DNA from: Porphyromonadaceae bacterium UBA2751
Lineage (GTDB): Bacteria > Bacteroidota > Bacteroidia > Bacteroidales > Muribaculaceae
Length of the DNA stretch: 64,000 nt
Direction: 5' to 3'
Assembly: GCA_002353285.1 (NCBI GenBank)
Contig: DEJJ01000034.1
Span: 62,001-126,000 of the forward strand
The notes under the pieces were generated by a model. It saw nothing but the letters and a program-made list of their open reading frames with translations. It was not told the origin of the DNA and did not search any database. The translations under genes and the position numbers were made by a program. Below are positions 26,439-35,185 of the stretch, piece by piece; position 1 is the first letter of the stretch; every line of letters begins with the position of its first letter.

Positions 26439-27226
26439 GCAAGGGCGACAATGGGGGCATGATGACCTTTGGGGGGCATCTTGAGGTAATGCGCAAGATG
26501 CTCTTCCGCATCATTGCCGTGGCACTGGCGTTTGCAGTCACAATCTTCTGCTTTCGCCAGGCCACCTTCGACATCCTGCTTGCACCAGGTAGCAGCGACT
26601 TTGCCACCTATCGTGGCATTGAGAGCCTGTGTGCCTGGTTGGGAATTAATTTTCATTTCGAGCCATTTAAAATCACACTCATCAACACCGAGTTGTCAAA
26701 CCAGTTCATGACCCACCTCTCCACATCGGTCATTCTGGGGCTGCTGTGTGCCTCGCCCTACATCGTGGTGGAGCTCTTCCGCTTCATCACGCCCGCTCTC
26801 TACGACAATGAGCGGCGCTACTCGGTGTCGGTCACAGTAATCATCTACCTGCTGTTCATGGCTGGTGTGGTGATGAACTATTACATCCTTTTCCCGTTTG
26901 CCTTGCGCTTCCTGGGCACTTATCAGGTGGATGCAAGCGTGGTGAACCAAATCAACATCTCATCCTACATCTCCACATTCACCACCCTAACTTTCATGAT
27001 GGGGCTCGTGTTTCAGATACCAGTGATTTCATTCTTCCTCGCCAAGATGGGCATCCTCGATGGCGACACCATGGCTCGCTATCGACGTCATGCCATCATT
27101 GTCATTGCTCTAGTGGCAGCGGTGATTACGCCGCCCGACCTGTTCACCTTGTTCCTGGTGGCAATTCCCATGTATGGCCTCTACGAAGCAAGCATAATTA
27201 TCGTCAGGAAAATTAATAAAGCATAG
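26435..27226 (+). CDS. tatC: Sec-independent protein translocase TatC
   Basis: The signal-recognising core of the Tat translocon, 263 residues with six membrane helices. The N-terminal GGHLEVMRK corresponds to the conserved HLxELR motif with the essential Glu, and the later helices show the family pattern (ASPYIVVELFRFITPALYDNERR, PVISFFLAKMGI, YRRHAIIVIALVAAVITPPD). The gene overlaps tatA. Adjacency to precursors with SRRQFFK leaders suggests the peptides are exported by this translocon. It converges with the trmH-family gene with 34 bp between stops. Confidence 0.95.
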   Translation: MSKGDNGGMMTFGGHLEVMRKMLFRIIAVALAFAVTIFCFRQATFDILLAPGSSDFATYRGIESLCAWLGINFHFEPFKITLINTELSNQFMTHLSTSVILGLLCASPYIVVELFRFITPALYDNERRYSVSVTVIIYLLFMAGVVMNYYILFPFALRFLGTYQVDASVVNQINISSYISTFTTLTFMMGLVFQIPVISFFLAKMGILDGDTMARYRRHAIIVIALVAAVITPPDLFTLFLVAIPMYGLYEASIIIVRKINKA

Positions 27227-27260
27227 TTGCTCAACGCAAAGCCGTGCACTGGTTGGGTGG

Positions 27261-28028
27261 TTAGGCGAGGTGGGGGCGGCGGAGCTCGCTGATGGTGATG
27301 GCGGCTGCGATGCCCACGTTTAGGCTCTCGCTCTTGGCACCCTTGCGTGGCATGGCGGGGATGTGGAGTCGCTGGCTCACGTGCTCGGCCACTTTGGGGC
27401 TGATGCCCTGGCCCTCGTTGCCGAAGATGACCAATGCGCCCTCTTGTGGCAGCTTGGCGCTGTAGATGTTGTCGCCGTCGAGGAAAGTGCCCAGCACGGG
27501 CATGTCGTGGTAGTCGTCGAGAAAGAAGTCGAGGTCACAGTAGTGAACCTTCACACGGCTTATTGCGCCCATAGTAGCTTGCACCACCTTGTGGTTGTAG
27601 ACGTCGACTGTTGAACGGCTGGCGAAGATGTTGCTGATGCCATACCAGTCGGCCAGGCGCATGATTGTGCCCAGGTTGCCAGGGTCCTGGATGTTGTCGA
27701 GCACGATGTTCAGGCCCTTACGCACCTCGTCGTCGCTATAGTCAACCTTTGGAATCTCATACACTGCCATCACGTCGCTGGGCGTGGTGAACTGCGACAT
27801 GCGCGCCATGTCGCTCTTGTGGGCAATCACGAGCTTGGGATAGTGCTCGGCAGTGCCTTGCTGCTCATACCAAGCCCTGGTGGCAATTAGGTAGCGGCAG
27901 TTGAATGCTCGCCAAGTGTCGCGCACGCATTTCCATCCCTCGGCGACGAAAAGGCCTTCCTTGTCGCGAAATTTTTTTACAGCCAGCGATTTCACCAGCT
28001 TTATTATTCCGTTGTTGATGTCTTGCAT
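27261..28028 (-). CDS. TrmH/SpoU-family RNA 2'-O-methyltransferase
   Basis: A 255-residue SAM-dependent enzyme that methylates ribose 2'-OH in rRNA or tRNA. The N-terminal substrate-binding part (about 1-90) is of the TrmH/RlmB kind (KKFRDKEGLFVAEGWKCV). The C-terminal SPOUT knot shows the three motifs: NIQDPGNLGTIMRLADWYGI (about 112-131), LVIFGNEGQGIS (about 208-219) and SLNVGIAAAI (about 237-246). The target nucleotide cannot be read. It follows the PP2C gene with 24 bp between them and is likely cotranscribed. Confidence 0.9.
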   Translation of the reverse strand: MQDINNGIIKLVKSLAVKKFRDKEGLFVAEGWKCVRDTWRAFNCRYLIATRAWYEQQGTAEHYPKLVIAHKSDMARMSQFTTPSDVMAVYEIPKVDYSDDEVRKGLNIVLDNIQDPGNLGTIMRLADWYGISNIFASRSTVDVYNHKVVQATMGAISRVKVHYCDLDFFLDDYHDMPVLGTFLDGDNIYSAKLPQEGALVIFGNEGQGISPKVAEHVSQRLHIPAMPRKGAKSESLNVGIAAAITISELRRPHLA

Positions 28029-28052
28029 AAGAGAGAAAAAATAGGTGATATT

Positions 28053-29780
28053 TTAAGGTGTCTCGATTGGGCGGTTCGACCTGCCCGAAGGCATGGGCAC
28101 AGGCACGTTGCGATTGCTGCGAGCTGGGTCGTTGCTGGCCTTGGGGCGTGGGGGTGGGGGAGTACCCTTTGCCGACGATGGTGCTGCTGGCACAGCGCTT
28201 GTGGCAGGCTCGCGTGCTGGTGTGGTGGCACGGTCGGCGCCAGTAGCAGGAGCTGGTGCAGTAGCAGGTTCATCGTGGATGGGCTCGTCGCTGCCAAAGT
28301 TCTCGGTGCCCTCGTAGGGGTCGTAAGGTGGAGTGTTGTTGCCACTGTATCGTGGTGCCCTGGGCACTGCTACGCCCGAGCCTGTTTGATAACTTCCCCT
28401 TGGTGCCTTGGCGGTTGAGCCGCTGGCATCGGGCAGAGGCACGTCGCTCATGCGTGGTGCTGGTGGCACTGCCACATCGGTGCCCACCTGCAGCGAGTCG
28501 CCTGGCATGGGTGGCAGCATGCTGTCGATGCTCACGTCGGGGTCGCGCAAGGTGTCGGTGGCTGGTTTCACGGTGCTTGTCTCAACCGCGGGCTTCTTGT
28601 TCATGAAGTAGGCCATTATGCCACCAGCAAGCAGTAGTCCTGCGAGCAATATGCCGGCAGCGAGTAGCAGCCCCGAGTTTTTCTTCTTAGTGGGCTTGCT
28701 GTTCTCGTGGGGAATATCTTCATCACCTGTGCTATATTCAGTTTCGGGTAAAGTGGCGTCAGGAGCCTCATCGGCAATCTCAGGAGCAGCAACAGCCTCG
28801 TCGGGAATCTCAGGCACAATAGCTGCTGTCTCATCGGGGATTTCGGGCGGGATTGCCGCCTCGGCGCGTGGTTCATCAGGCGCGGCTGCGCTATCGCTGG
28901 CCGCCCTTGCGGTCTCGCTGGCGACTGCAGCTGCAGCGGTTGTTGAGCTCATGTGCACCATCTTGTCGCACATGGCAGCCTCGTTAGCCACCAGCAAGCG
29001 CTCTCCAACTTCATGAATCACGTTGTCGACCTTAATCAGCACTGCAGTGCGATTGTCGCCGCCGCCTTTAGCCAGCATCTGGATGTGGGCGAGCTTCATG
29101 GCGTCGGTCATGTTGTCGCGTTGCAGTGTTTTCAGCAGTTGCTTGTCGTTCACTTCGCTTGCCACACCGTCGGAGCACAGCATGAAGTAGTCGCCAGCCT
29201 TGATGTCGGTGATCAACGCCACATCGGGCTGTGCAGCAGGTGCAGGGGCCGACATCATGGCCCTGGTGAGGATGTTCTTCTTGGGCGACGCTTCAGTCTC
29301 AATGCGGGTGAGGCGTCCCATCACGAAGAGGTCGTTCACGAGCGAGTGGTCGCGCGAGCGATACAGTATTGTCGCTGTGGCGGGCCTGATGTGATAGATT
29401 CTCAAGTTGCCTATGTGAGCAGCCACTGCGCCATTTTCACCCATCACGAGCATTGCCATGGTGGTGCCCATGGGCTCGCTCGAGCGATAGCTTGCTGCAG
29501 CAGCGTTAAGTCGTTGTTGTGCATGCTCCACGGCATCCATTGCCATGGCCTGGCTCAAGGGCGTGTTTTCGTCAACATTGCTCTCAATCCAGTTGCCAAT
29601 GGCATTGGCCACAGTGTTGCTGGCTATGTCGCCATAGTCATTTCCGCTCAGTCCGTCACACAGCACAATCACCTGGCTCTCGCTGGTGAGTGCGCTTAGC
29701 TGAGGAAAAATAGCATCCTCCTGTTTTGCCCGCGTGCCTATCTCATGAAATCCCACGGGCGCATTTATCTTGATTATCAT
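28053..29780 (-). CDS. PP2C-family protein phosphatase with transmembrane helix and Pro/Ala-rich tail
   Basis: Predicted metal-dependent Ser/Thr phosphatase at the inner membrane, 575 residues. The N-terminal PP2C domain (about 1-255) has the metal-binding motifs: TRAKQEDA (Asp about 22), VLCDGLSGNDYGD (about 39-51), GTTMAMLVMG, HIGNLRIYHI, SRDHSLV and DYFMLCSDGV. A linker rich in Ala/Glu/Pro (about 275-365) precedes one membrane helix (about 369-390, LLLAAGILLAGLLLAGGIMAY). The C-terminal part (about 395-575) is low-complexity Pro/Ala/Ser/Thr and outside the cytoplasm. No kinase is nearby. It heads an operon with the TrmH-family gene. Confidence 0.88.
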   Translation of the reverse strand: MIIKINAPVGFHEIGTRAKQEDAIFPQLSALTSESQVIVLCDGLSGNDYGDIASNTVANAIGNWIESNVDENTPLSQAMAMDAVEHAQQRLNAAAASYRSSEPMGTTMAMLVMGENGAVAAHIGNLRIYHIRPATATILYRSRDHSLVNDLFVMGRLTRIETEASPKKNILTRAMMSAPAPAAQPDVALITDIKAGDYFMLCSDGVASEVNDKQLLKTLQRDNMTDAMKLAHIQMLAKGGGDNRTAVLIKVDNVIHEVGERLLVANEAAMCDKMVHMSSTTAAAAVASETARAASDSAAAPDEPRAEAAIPPEIPDETAAIVPEIPDEAVAAPEIADEAPDATLPETEYSTGDEDIPHENSKPTKKKNSGLLLAAGILLAGLLLAGGIMAYFMNKKPAVETSTVKPATDTLRDPDVSIDSMLPPMPGDSLQVGTDVAVPPAPRMSDVPLPDASGSTAKAPRGSYQTGSGVAVPRAPRYSGNNTPPYDPYEGTENFGSDEPIHDEPATAPAPATGADRATTPAREPATSAVPAAPSSAKGTPPPPRPKASNDPARSNRNVPVPMPSGRSNRPIETP

Positions 29781-29946
29781 TGTTAAAATATAATATTTCT
29801 AAATCTTATTAATATATAACGTAAACCATCCTAAATAATTGCCATCGGCCATCGATTTTAGTCAAAAATGTTATTCAAGGAAAACCATTGACTGGATTTA
29901 TTTTTTAAACATTGCAAAACATCTTGTTTGGGACAAAAATATTGTT

Positions 29947-29954
29947 TACCTTTG
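29947..29954 (+). promoter_or_regulatory. -7 element of the aldolase gene
   Basis: TACCTTTG, with CTTG about 20 bp upstream (29923-29926) as a weak -33. Predicted start near 29961, leaving a leader of about 58 nt. Confidence 0.6.
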
Positions 29955-30018
29955 CCGATAAATATTGCATGAGAGAACAGATTAGAAGTTTTCAATCTTT
30001 TAAAAAACATTTTTTATT

Positions 30019-31020
30019 ATGGTAAGTTACAAGGACTTAGGCCTGGTTAACACCCGTGAGATGTTTGCTAAGGCAATCAATGGAGGTTATGCAATTCCTG
30101 CTTTCAACTTCAACAACATGGAGCAGTTGCAGGCTATCATCAAGGCAAGCGCCGAGACCAAATCGCCTGTTATCCTGCAGGTTTCGAAAGGTGCACGCAA
30201 CTATGCTAACCAAACTCTGCTGCGCTACATGGCACAGGGTGCAGTTGAATATGCTAAGGAACTTGGATGGGAGCATCCACAGATTTGCCTCCACCTCGAC
30301 CATGGCGACACCTTTGAGTTGTGCAAGAGCTGTGTTGACTTCGGCTTCTCAAGTGTTATGATCGATGGTAGCTCACTGCCCTATGAGGAGAACATTGCGC
30401 TGACAAAGAAGGTGGTTGAGTACGCTCATCAGTTCGACGTTACCGTTGAGGCTGAGCTTGGCGTTCTCGCTGGCGTTGAGGACGACGTTCAGGCCGAGGA
30501 GTCGCACTACACCAAGCCCGAGGAGGTTATCGACTTCGCTACCCGCACTGGTTGCGACTCGCTGGCAATCTCGATTGGCACCAGCCACGGCGCTTACAAG
30601 TTCAAGCCCGAGCAGTGCACTCGCGACCCCAAGACTGGCAAGCTCATACCACCCCCATTGGCATTCGACGTGCTTGATGCCGTAATGGAGAAACTTCCTG
30701 GCTTCCCCATCGTGCTCCACGGTTCTTCATCAGTTCCCCAGGAGTATGTCGACACCATCAACGCTCACGGTGGCAAGTTGCCCGATGCAGTGGGCATCCC
30801 CGAGGATCAGCTCCGCAAGGCTGCTAAGAGCGCCGTTTGCAAGATCAACATCGACAGCGACAGCCGCTTGGCATTCACTGCTGCAGTGCGCAAGGTGTTC
30901 GACGAGAAACCTGGCGAGTTCGACCCACGCAAGTATTGTGGTCCTGCACGCGACGAGATGACTAAGCTCTACAAGCACAAGATTATCGAGGTGCTTGGCA
31001 GCGACGGCAAGGCCGAGTAA
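30019..31020 (+). CDS. fba: Fructose-bisphosphate aldolase, class II
   Basis: Zinc-dependent cleavage of fructose-1,6-bisphosphate to glyceraldehyde-3-phosphate and dihydroxyacetone phosphate in glycolysis and gluconeogenesis. The 333-residue protein carries the zinc and active-site blocks: LHLDHGD (about 93-99), SVMIDGSS (about 112-119), VEAELGVLAG (about 143-152), IGTSHGAYKF (about 188-197) and VLHGSSSVP (about 232-240). Monocistronic, with its own promoter and a strong terminator. Confidence 0.95.
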   Translation: MVSYKDLGLVNTREMFAKAINGGYAIPAFNFNNMEQLQAIIKASAETKSPVILQVSKGARNYANQTLLRYMAQGAVEYAKELGWEHPQICLHLDHGDTFELCKSCVDFGFSSVMIDGSSLPYEENIALTKKVVEYAHQFDVTVEAELGVLAGVEDDVQAEESHYTKPEEVIDFATRTGCDSLAISIGTSHGAYKFKPEQCTRDPKTGKLIPPPLAFDVLDAVMEKLPGFPIVLHGSSSVPQEYVDTINAHGGKLPDAVGIPEDQLRKAAKSAVCKINIDSDSRLAFTAAVRKVFDEKPGEFDPRKYCGPARDEMTKLYKHKIIEVLGSDGKAE

Positions 31021-31044
31021 CGCACTTTAGCTTATTTTACAAGA

Positions 31045-31083
31045 AAAACTCACGAGCTATTTTCAGCCCGTGAGTTTTTTTCG
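31045..31083 (+). terminator. Intrinsic terminator of fba
   Basis: AAAACTCACG pairs with CGTGAGTTTT around a short GC-closed loop, followed by eight T. Confidence 0.9.
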
Positions 31084-31213
31084 TTAAGAGTTGAGAGGAG
31101 AGAGTTAAGTGTTAAGAGTTAAGTGTTAAGAGTTAAGTGAATTGAGCATTATGCATTGAGCATTATGCATTGAGCATTATGCATTGAGCATTATGAATTG
31201 AGCATTATGCATT
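31084..31213. repeat. Tandem repeats: TTAAGAG/TTAAGTG words, then CATTGAG-CATTATG heptamers
   Basis: First part (about 31084-31140) has imperfect 7-bp TTAAGAG/TTAAGTG words; second part has five copies of the 14-bp ATTGAGCATTATGC. The block runs up to the stop of the outer-membrane gene. Confidence 0.85.
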
Positions 31214-31215
31214 AA

Positions 31216-33705
31216 TCAATTGCCCATTTGGCCTTGGCCGCCTTGCTGGCCTCCACCTTGGGCGCCGCCCTGCTGCGAGCCGCCCACCACGTCGTTGTTC
31301 TCGATGGTCTTGTCGGTGTGCTTAACTCGAGCCTTGAGCGAGCCAAAGCGGTAGCTGATGCTGATGCGGAAACCTCGCGACAGCCACTTGTTCTTGCTCC
31401 AGCCAGTGTAGTCGCCCTGGCTGGTGTAGCTCTTCATGGTGTTGAACTTGCTTGAGTTGAGGAAGTTGTCGGCACTCAGGCGCACTGTCAGGCGGTCTTC
31501 CTTGAGGAACGAGCGTTGCAGGCCCAGGTTGTAGAACCAGCTGCCGCTATAATGCCCGTAGAGGCCGTTGATGCCGCCGCTCCACTCGCCACCACTCACG
31601 CTCAGGCGCAGCTTCCATGGCAACTGCTGGTTGAGCTGGGCATAGAAGAACGAGTTCCAGCGCTTGTTCTTCAGGTCGAGTTCGCGGCTCTCGTAGGTGG
31701 CATGGCCCACGTTGCCGTTGAAGGTGAGGCTGGTGCTCTTGCTGATGGTCCACTGCAGGAACCCACTCAGCCCTAGGTTGCGGCTCTTGAGGGTGTTGGC
31801 ATAGGTAGAGACGAAGATGTCGCCCACTGTGTATTGCACGCCAGTAATTTGATTAGTGCTGAACGAGATGCTTGGACTGAGGCTGAAAGTGAGTTTCGAC
31901 CCAATCTGCATGTAGGTCATTGTTATGCTGTGGTTGCGCGAACTGCTCAGGTGAGGATTGCCAAATGAGCGACTGGTTGGGCTCTCGTCAACGGCAGGAT
32001 TCAGATAGCTGATGCCAGGTCGCTGAATGCTGGTGCTGTAGTTGATCTTGAGGCTGTGGGCCCAGTCAAACTTATATTCCACGCTCAGGTCGGGCACCAG
32101 GTCGCTCAGGTTGCGATGGTAGTTCTCTTGCTTGCCATCGGGGAACTCGGCGTTGAGGCGGCTGTACTCGTAGCGCAGTCCGGCGCGGGTAGTCCAGTTG
32201 TTCTTGCTGAAGCGGTAGCTCAGGTAAGCTGCAGCCACGTGGGTGCGATGGTTAAACAGTGTGGTGTTGTTCATCTCGGGCATGCCGGTGTAGTCGAATG
32301 CGGCTTTGCTCTTGTTAAGGCGGTTGATGTATTTCACACCCGTCTCAATCTGGTGATACTTGGCAAAGGGGCGCGTCCAGTCGAGCTGGAAGGTGTGCTC
32401 GGCAAAGTTCTCCTTGGTGTCATTGTTTTGGCCAGTGTAGGGGAACGGGCAGTTGAGCATGTCGCTGAAGGTGGAGATGGTCTTGGCTGCGTTGTGGTTG
32501 GTCGAGAGCATATAGCTCAGGGTGAGCAGTTCGCCTGGGTGACGCAGCTTGCGCTGGTAGTCGAGGCGGCCGTGCAGGTCGTAGAAGTCGCCCTTGGGCG
32601 AGTGGCCATTGGTGGTGTACTTGTACAGGACATTGCCGGTTGCGTCGGTCATGCGGGTATGGGTGAGGCCGTCGCCACGGTAGTCGTAGTAGAAGCCGCC
32701 AAACGAGAGCGACACAAGGTTAGTGGTGTCGGGCTCCCAGCTGGCACTGAGCTCACCGTAGTGCACATTCACTCGTGCTCGCGAGTCGTTGTCGGTGTTG
32801 AGCACATTGCCAGTGTTGGCATAGGTGTACTCGCTCTCGCTCAAGTTGTGCGAGCCATGTCGGTTCTGGCCGTGGTAGCCATAGTTGAGCGAAGCCACAA
32901 CCTTGTTGACCTGAGCCGTGATATTGGCGTTGCCATTGATGCTGCCGGTGTTGTTCACGCCAGCGCCCACGGTGCCGGTCACGCCATTCATGGTGGCACC
33001 ACCACCGCCGCCAAAGTCGGCCATCACAATGTTGAGGATGGCGCTTGTGCCCTCGGCGTCATATTTTGCTCCAGGGTCGGTGATTACCTCAATCTTCTTG
33101 ATCATGCTCGCTGGCACTGCCTTGAGTATCTCCTTCATGTTCTGGCCGCTTAGTGCAGGGTCGGGGTGGCCGTTGCGGTACACCTTGAACGAGGTAGTGC
33201 CCTTCACCCTAATCTCATCCTGTCCGTCGACGGTTACCATGGGCACCTTCTTGAGCATGTCGAGCACATTGTTTGTCTTGGAGTCGGCGTCGGCCTGCAC
33301 GTCATAGCTCAAGCGGTCAATCTCGGTCTTGACCAACTGGCGCTGAGTGCTCACCACCACCTCCTTGAGGGTGGTCGACTGGGTCGACAGCACTATGGTG
33401 CCCAGTTGTGCCACTGGAGCCGCCTTGCTCACCTCGAAGGTGCGTTGCTGCTGCTCCATGCCCACAAATTGCACTCGCATCAAGTAGCTGCCAGCCTTGC
33501 TGAGCTTGTGGTCCACCTTGCCAAAGGCGTCACTCACCCCACTGCTCACCACGGTGGTGGTGTCACCACTATTATATATATAGATTGTGGCAAAGGGTAC
33601 TCCCTCGCCATCGTTGTCATTCACTTGGCATTGCACACTGAGCTGCTGCGCCATCACAGCAAGGGTGCAAGTAAACATCAATAGTAATGTAACAATTTTC
33701 TTCAT
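31216..33705 (-). CDS. TonB-dependent-receptor-like outer membrane beta-barrel protein
   Basis: An 829-residue outer-membrane protein. Signal peptide (cleavage after VMAQ, residue 19), a carboxypeptidase-regulatory-like beta domain (about 22-105, GVPFATIYIYNSGDTTTV), a short plug (about 110-230; DMLKKVPMVTVDGQDEIRVKG, IKKIEVITDPGAKYDAEG) and a large barrel (about 260-800) of the kind often called outer membrane protein beta-barrel family. The C-terminus is Gly/Gln-rich (QQGGAQGGG) and not a typical aromatic end. The plug looks like SusC-type receptors but no SusD partner lies near. Substrate unknown. Single-gene unit. Confidence 0.88.
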   Translation of the reverse strand: MKKIVTLLLMFTCTLAVMAQQLSVQCQVNDNDGEGVPFATIYIYNSGDTTTVVSSGVSDAFGKVDHKLSKAGSYLMRVQFVGMEQQQRTFEVSKAAPVAQLGTIVLSTQSTTLKEVVVSTQRQLVKTEIDRLSYDVQADADSKTNNVLDMLKKVPMVTVDGQDEIRVKGTTSFKVYRNGHPDPALSGQNMKEILKAVPASMIKKIEVITDPGAKYDAEGTSAILNIVMADFGGGGGATMNGVTGTVGAGVNNTGSINGNANITAQVNKVVASLNYGYHGQNRHGSHNLSESEYTYANTGNVLNTDNDSRARVNVHYGELSASWEPDTTNLVSLSFGGFYYDYRGDGLTHTRMTDATGNVLYKYTTNGHSPKGDFYDLHGRLDYQRKLRHPGELLTLSYMLSTNHNAAKTISTFSDMLNCPFPYTGQNNDTKENFAEHTFQLDWTRPFAKYHQIETGVKYINRLNKSKAAFDYTGMPEMNNTTLFNHRTHVAAAYLSYRFSKNNWTTRAGLRYEYSRLNAEFPDGKQENYHRNLSDLVPDLSVEYKFDWAHSLKINYSTSIQRPGISYLNPAVDESPTSRSFGNPHLSSSRNHSITMTYMQIGSKLTFSLSPSISFSTNQITGVQYTVGDIFVSTYANTLKSRNLGLSGFLQWTISKSTSLTFNGNVGHATYESRELDLKNKRWNSFFYAQLNQQLPWKLRLSVSGGEWSGGINGLYGHYSGSWFYNLGLQRSFLKEDRLTVRLSADNFLNSSKFNTMKSYTSQGDYTGWSKNKWLSRGFRISISYRFGSLKARVKHTDKTIENNDVVGGSQQGGAQGGGQQGGQGQMGN

Positions 33706-33793
33706 TTTCTCTTTTTTTTGCTTTTTCTACATATTAGACGCAAAACTTGTGTCAAATGTTTCAAAAAACTCCGTCAAAAAACAAAAAAATATG

Positions 33794-34156
33794 TTAATGC
33801 TTAAGATACTCCTGATACTTCTCCTTTAGTTCGGTAGGGGTAATGCCCACAGCCTTAAGTTGCCCAAAGTAGTAGTCCATCTCACCTTGCATGAGTTGTT
33901 CGCGACGCATGGCAATGATTTTCTCGCGTGCATCCGGGCACACAAAGTAACCCAGTCCACGCTTAGTGTAAATCACGCCACACTGCTGAAGGTATTCATA
34001 GGTTCGCGCAACAGTGTTGGCGTTTACCTCAATCTCTGCCGCCAACTCTCGCACACTGGGCACCTTGCCCTCAGCGGTTAAAGCGCCAGAGAGAATCTGG
34101 TCGCCAATGCGGTCGGCAATTTGCAGATATATTGCTTTATTATCCTTGAAGTTCAT
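33794..34156 (-). CDS. GntR-family transcriptional regulator, YtrA type
   Basis: A 120-residue repressor-like protein: a winged-helix DNA-binding part (about 8-75; IADRIGDQILSGALTAEGKVPSVRELAAEIEVNANTVARTYEYL) and only a short helical tail, as in the YtrA subfamily that controls ABC transporters. It starts 3 bp after the permease gene stop and belongs to the same operon as the ABC genes. A palindrome at 36063-36084 overlaps the operon transcription start and is the likely operator. Confidence 0.9.
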   Translation of the reverse strand: MNFKDNKAIYLQIADRIGDQILSGALTAEGKVPSVRELAAEIEVNANTVARTYEYLQQCGVIYTKRGLGYFVCPDAREKIIAMRREQLMQGEMDYYFGQLKAVGITPTELKEKYQEYLKH

Positions 34157-34159
34157 AAC

Positions 34160-34990
34160 TTATATCCACCATTTTAATGAAACAACATCTTTGTGCTTAA
34201 ACAGATACCACGACAGTGGCCAGTACACAATCAACTGAATAGCTAAAAATGCAGTATACCAAAGCATAACTGTGTTTTGCCCTAAACCTTTTAACCATTT
34301 TGCTGCTGTCGGCATGTCGCTGAATATTGAGATGCCAATCATTGCTAATATGAAAATAACAATCTCACTGACATATACTGCTGCAAAAGTCTTGAGGAAC
34401 GATAGTTTAGGCCATAGTACACTTCCTAGTAGATATAGTGCTGGGCTAGCTAATACGCCCAACCATAGGGTGATCTCAAGAATAACCTTTGAATCATATT
34501 TCCACCATTCTTGCTGATGTGCAACATTGTGAAATGTGTTTAAAAAGTTGATAGGTCCAGGCACATCGCCATCGCTCCAAGGCCATAAAACCAGGATTCG
34601 TGTCAAATCGGCCAACTGAGCACATATTGGAAAGACAACGATAAATCCCACCACATAGATGAGAACGTTAACCAAGTATTTCTCAAGAGTCGATGACGGG
34701 GATGTTAGAAATTCAATTCGTCCTTTCTTGTCTTTCAAGCCACGGAATGCTAGAGAGGCCACGATAATGCTGCCGAAGCCGTAAACCATAAAAACTATGT
34801 TGTAGCGTAGCATGGTTTCTGGTCTGGAGGTGTTGGCGCCAAGGGTGATATTGCCTATAATCATTATTAATGCCAATATACCATAAATGGCGATAATTGA
34901 GAAAAGCAGTGTTCGGCTGTTTTCTACCACCTCTTTCTTGAGTGCGGTAACGAAGCGATTCCAATTAAAAGTTTGACTTACGGTATTCAT
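34160..34990 (-). CDS. ABC-2-like membrane permease subunit
   Basis: A 276-residue protein with about six membrane helices (e.g. FSIIAIYGILALIMIIGNI, IIVASLAF, LVNVLIYVVGFIVVFPICAQL, IVIFILAMIGISIF). No strong family motif, but the topology and position between an ABC ATPase and a YtrA-type regulator fit the membrane partner of an ABC-2 transporter. The role could be drug, lipid or envelope-stress export; substrate unknown. AT-rich relative to neighbours. Confidence 0.78.
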   Translation of the reverse strand: MNTVSQTFNWNRFVTALKKEVVENSRTLLFSIIAIYGILALIMIIGNITLGANTSRPETMLRYNIVFMVYGFGSIIVASLAFRGLKDKKGRIEFLTSPSSTLEKYLVNVLIYVVGFIVVFPICAQLADLTRILVLWPWSDGDVPGPINFLNTFHNVAHQQEWWKYDSKVILEITLWLGVLASPALYLLGSVLWPKLSFLKTFAAVYVSEIVIFILAMIGISIFSDMPTAAKWLKGLGQNTVMLWYTAFLAIQLIVYWPLSWYLFKHKDVVSLKWWI

Positions 34991-35001
34991 AGTTGTGTTC
35001 G

Positions 35002-35180
35002 AGGGTGGGTTTTAAAAATTAATTGAGATGTATTTTGATTTTATGTAGAGGAGATTTTTGTTTAAATTTGAGGAATAGTAGTGGGCTACATTTCAAGAAT
35101 TTAAGTAAAAAGATGCCAGCATAAAACAAAATACAGCCAACACATTTTTTTAATTATTCTTAATTTATAAAACCCACCCT
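35002..35180. repeat. 21-bp inverted repeat flanking a 137-bp AT-rich segment
   Basis: AGGGTGGGTTTTAAAAATTAA at 35002-35022 and its reverse complement (one mismatch) at 35160-35180. The segment between has no gene. The inner gap is AT-rich. It fills the space between the ABC ATPase and permease genes. It could be a MITE-like element or a long RNA hairpin; no target-site duplication is visible. Confidence 0.6.
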
Positions 35181-35185
35181 ATGCT

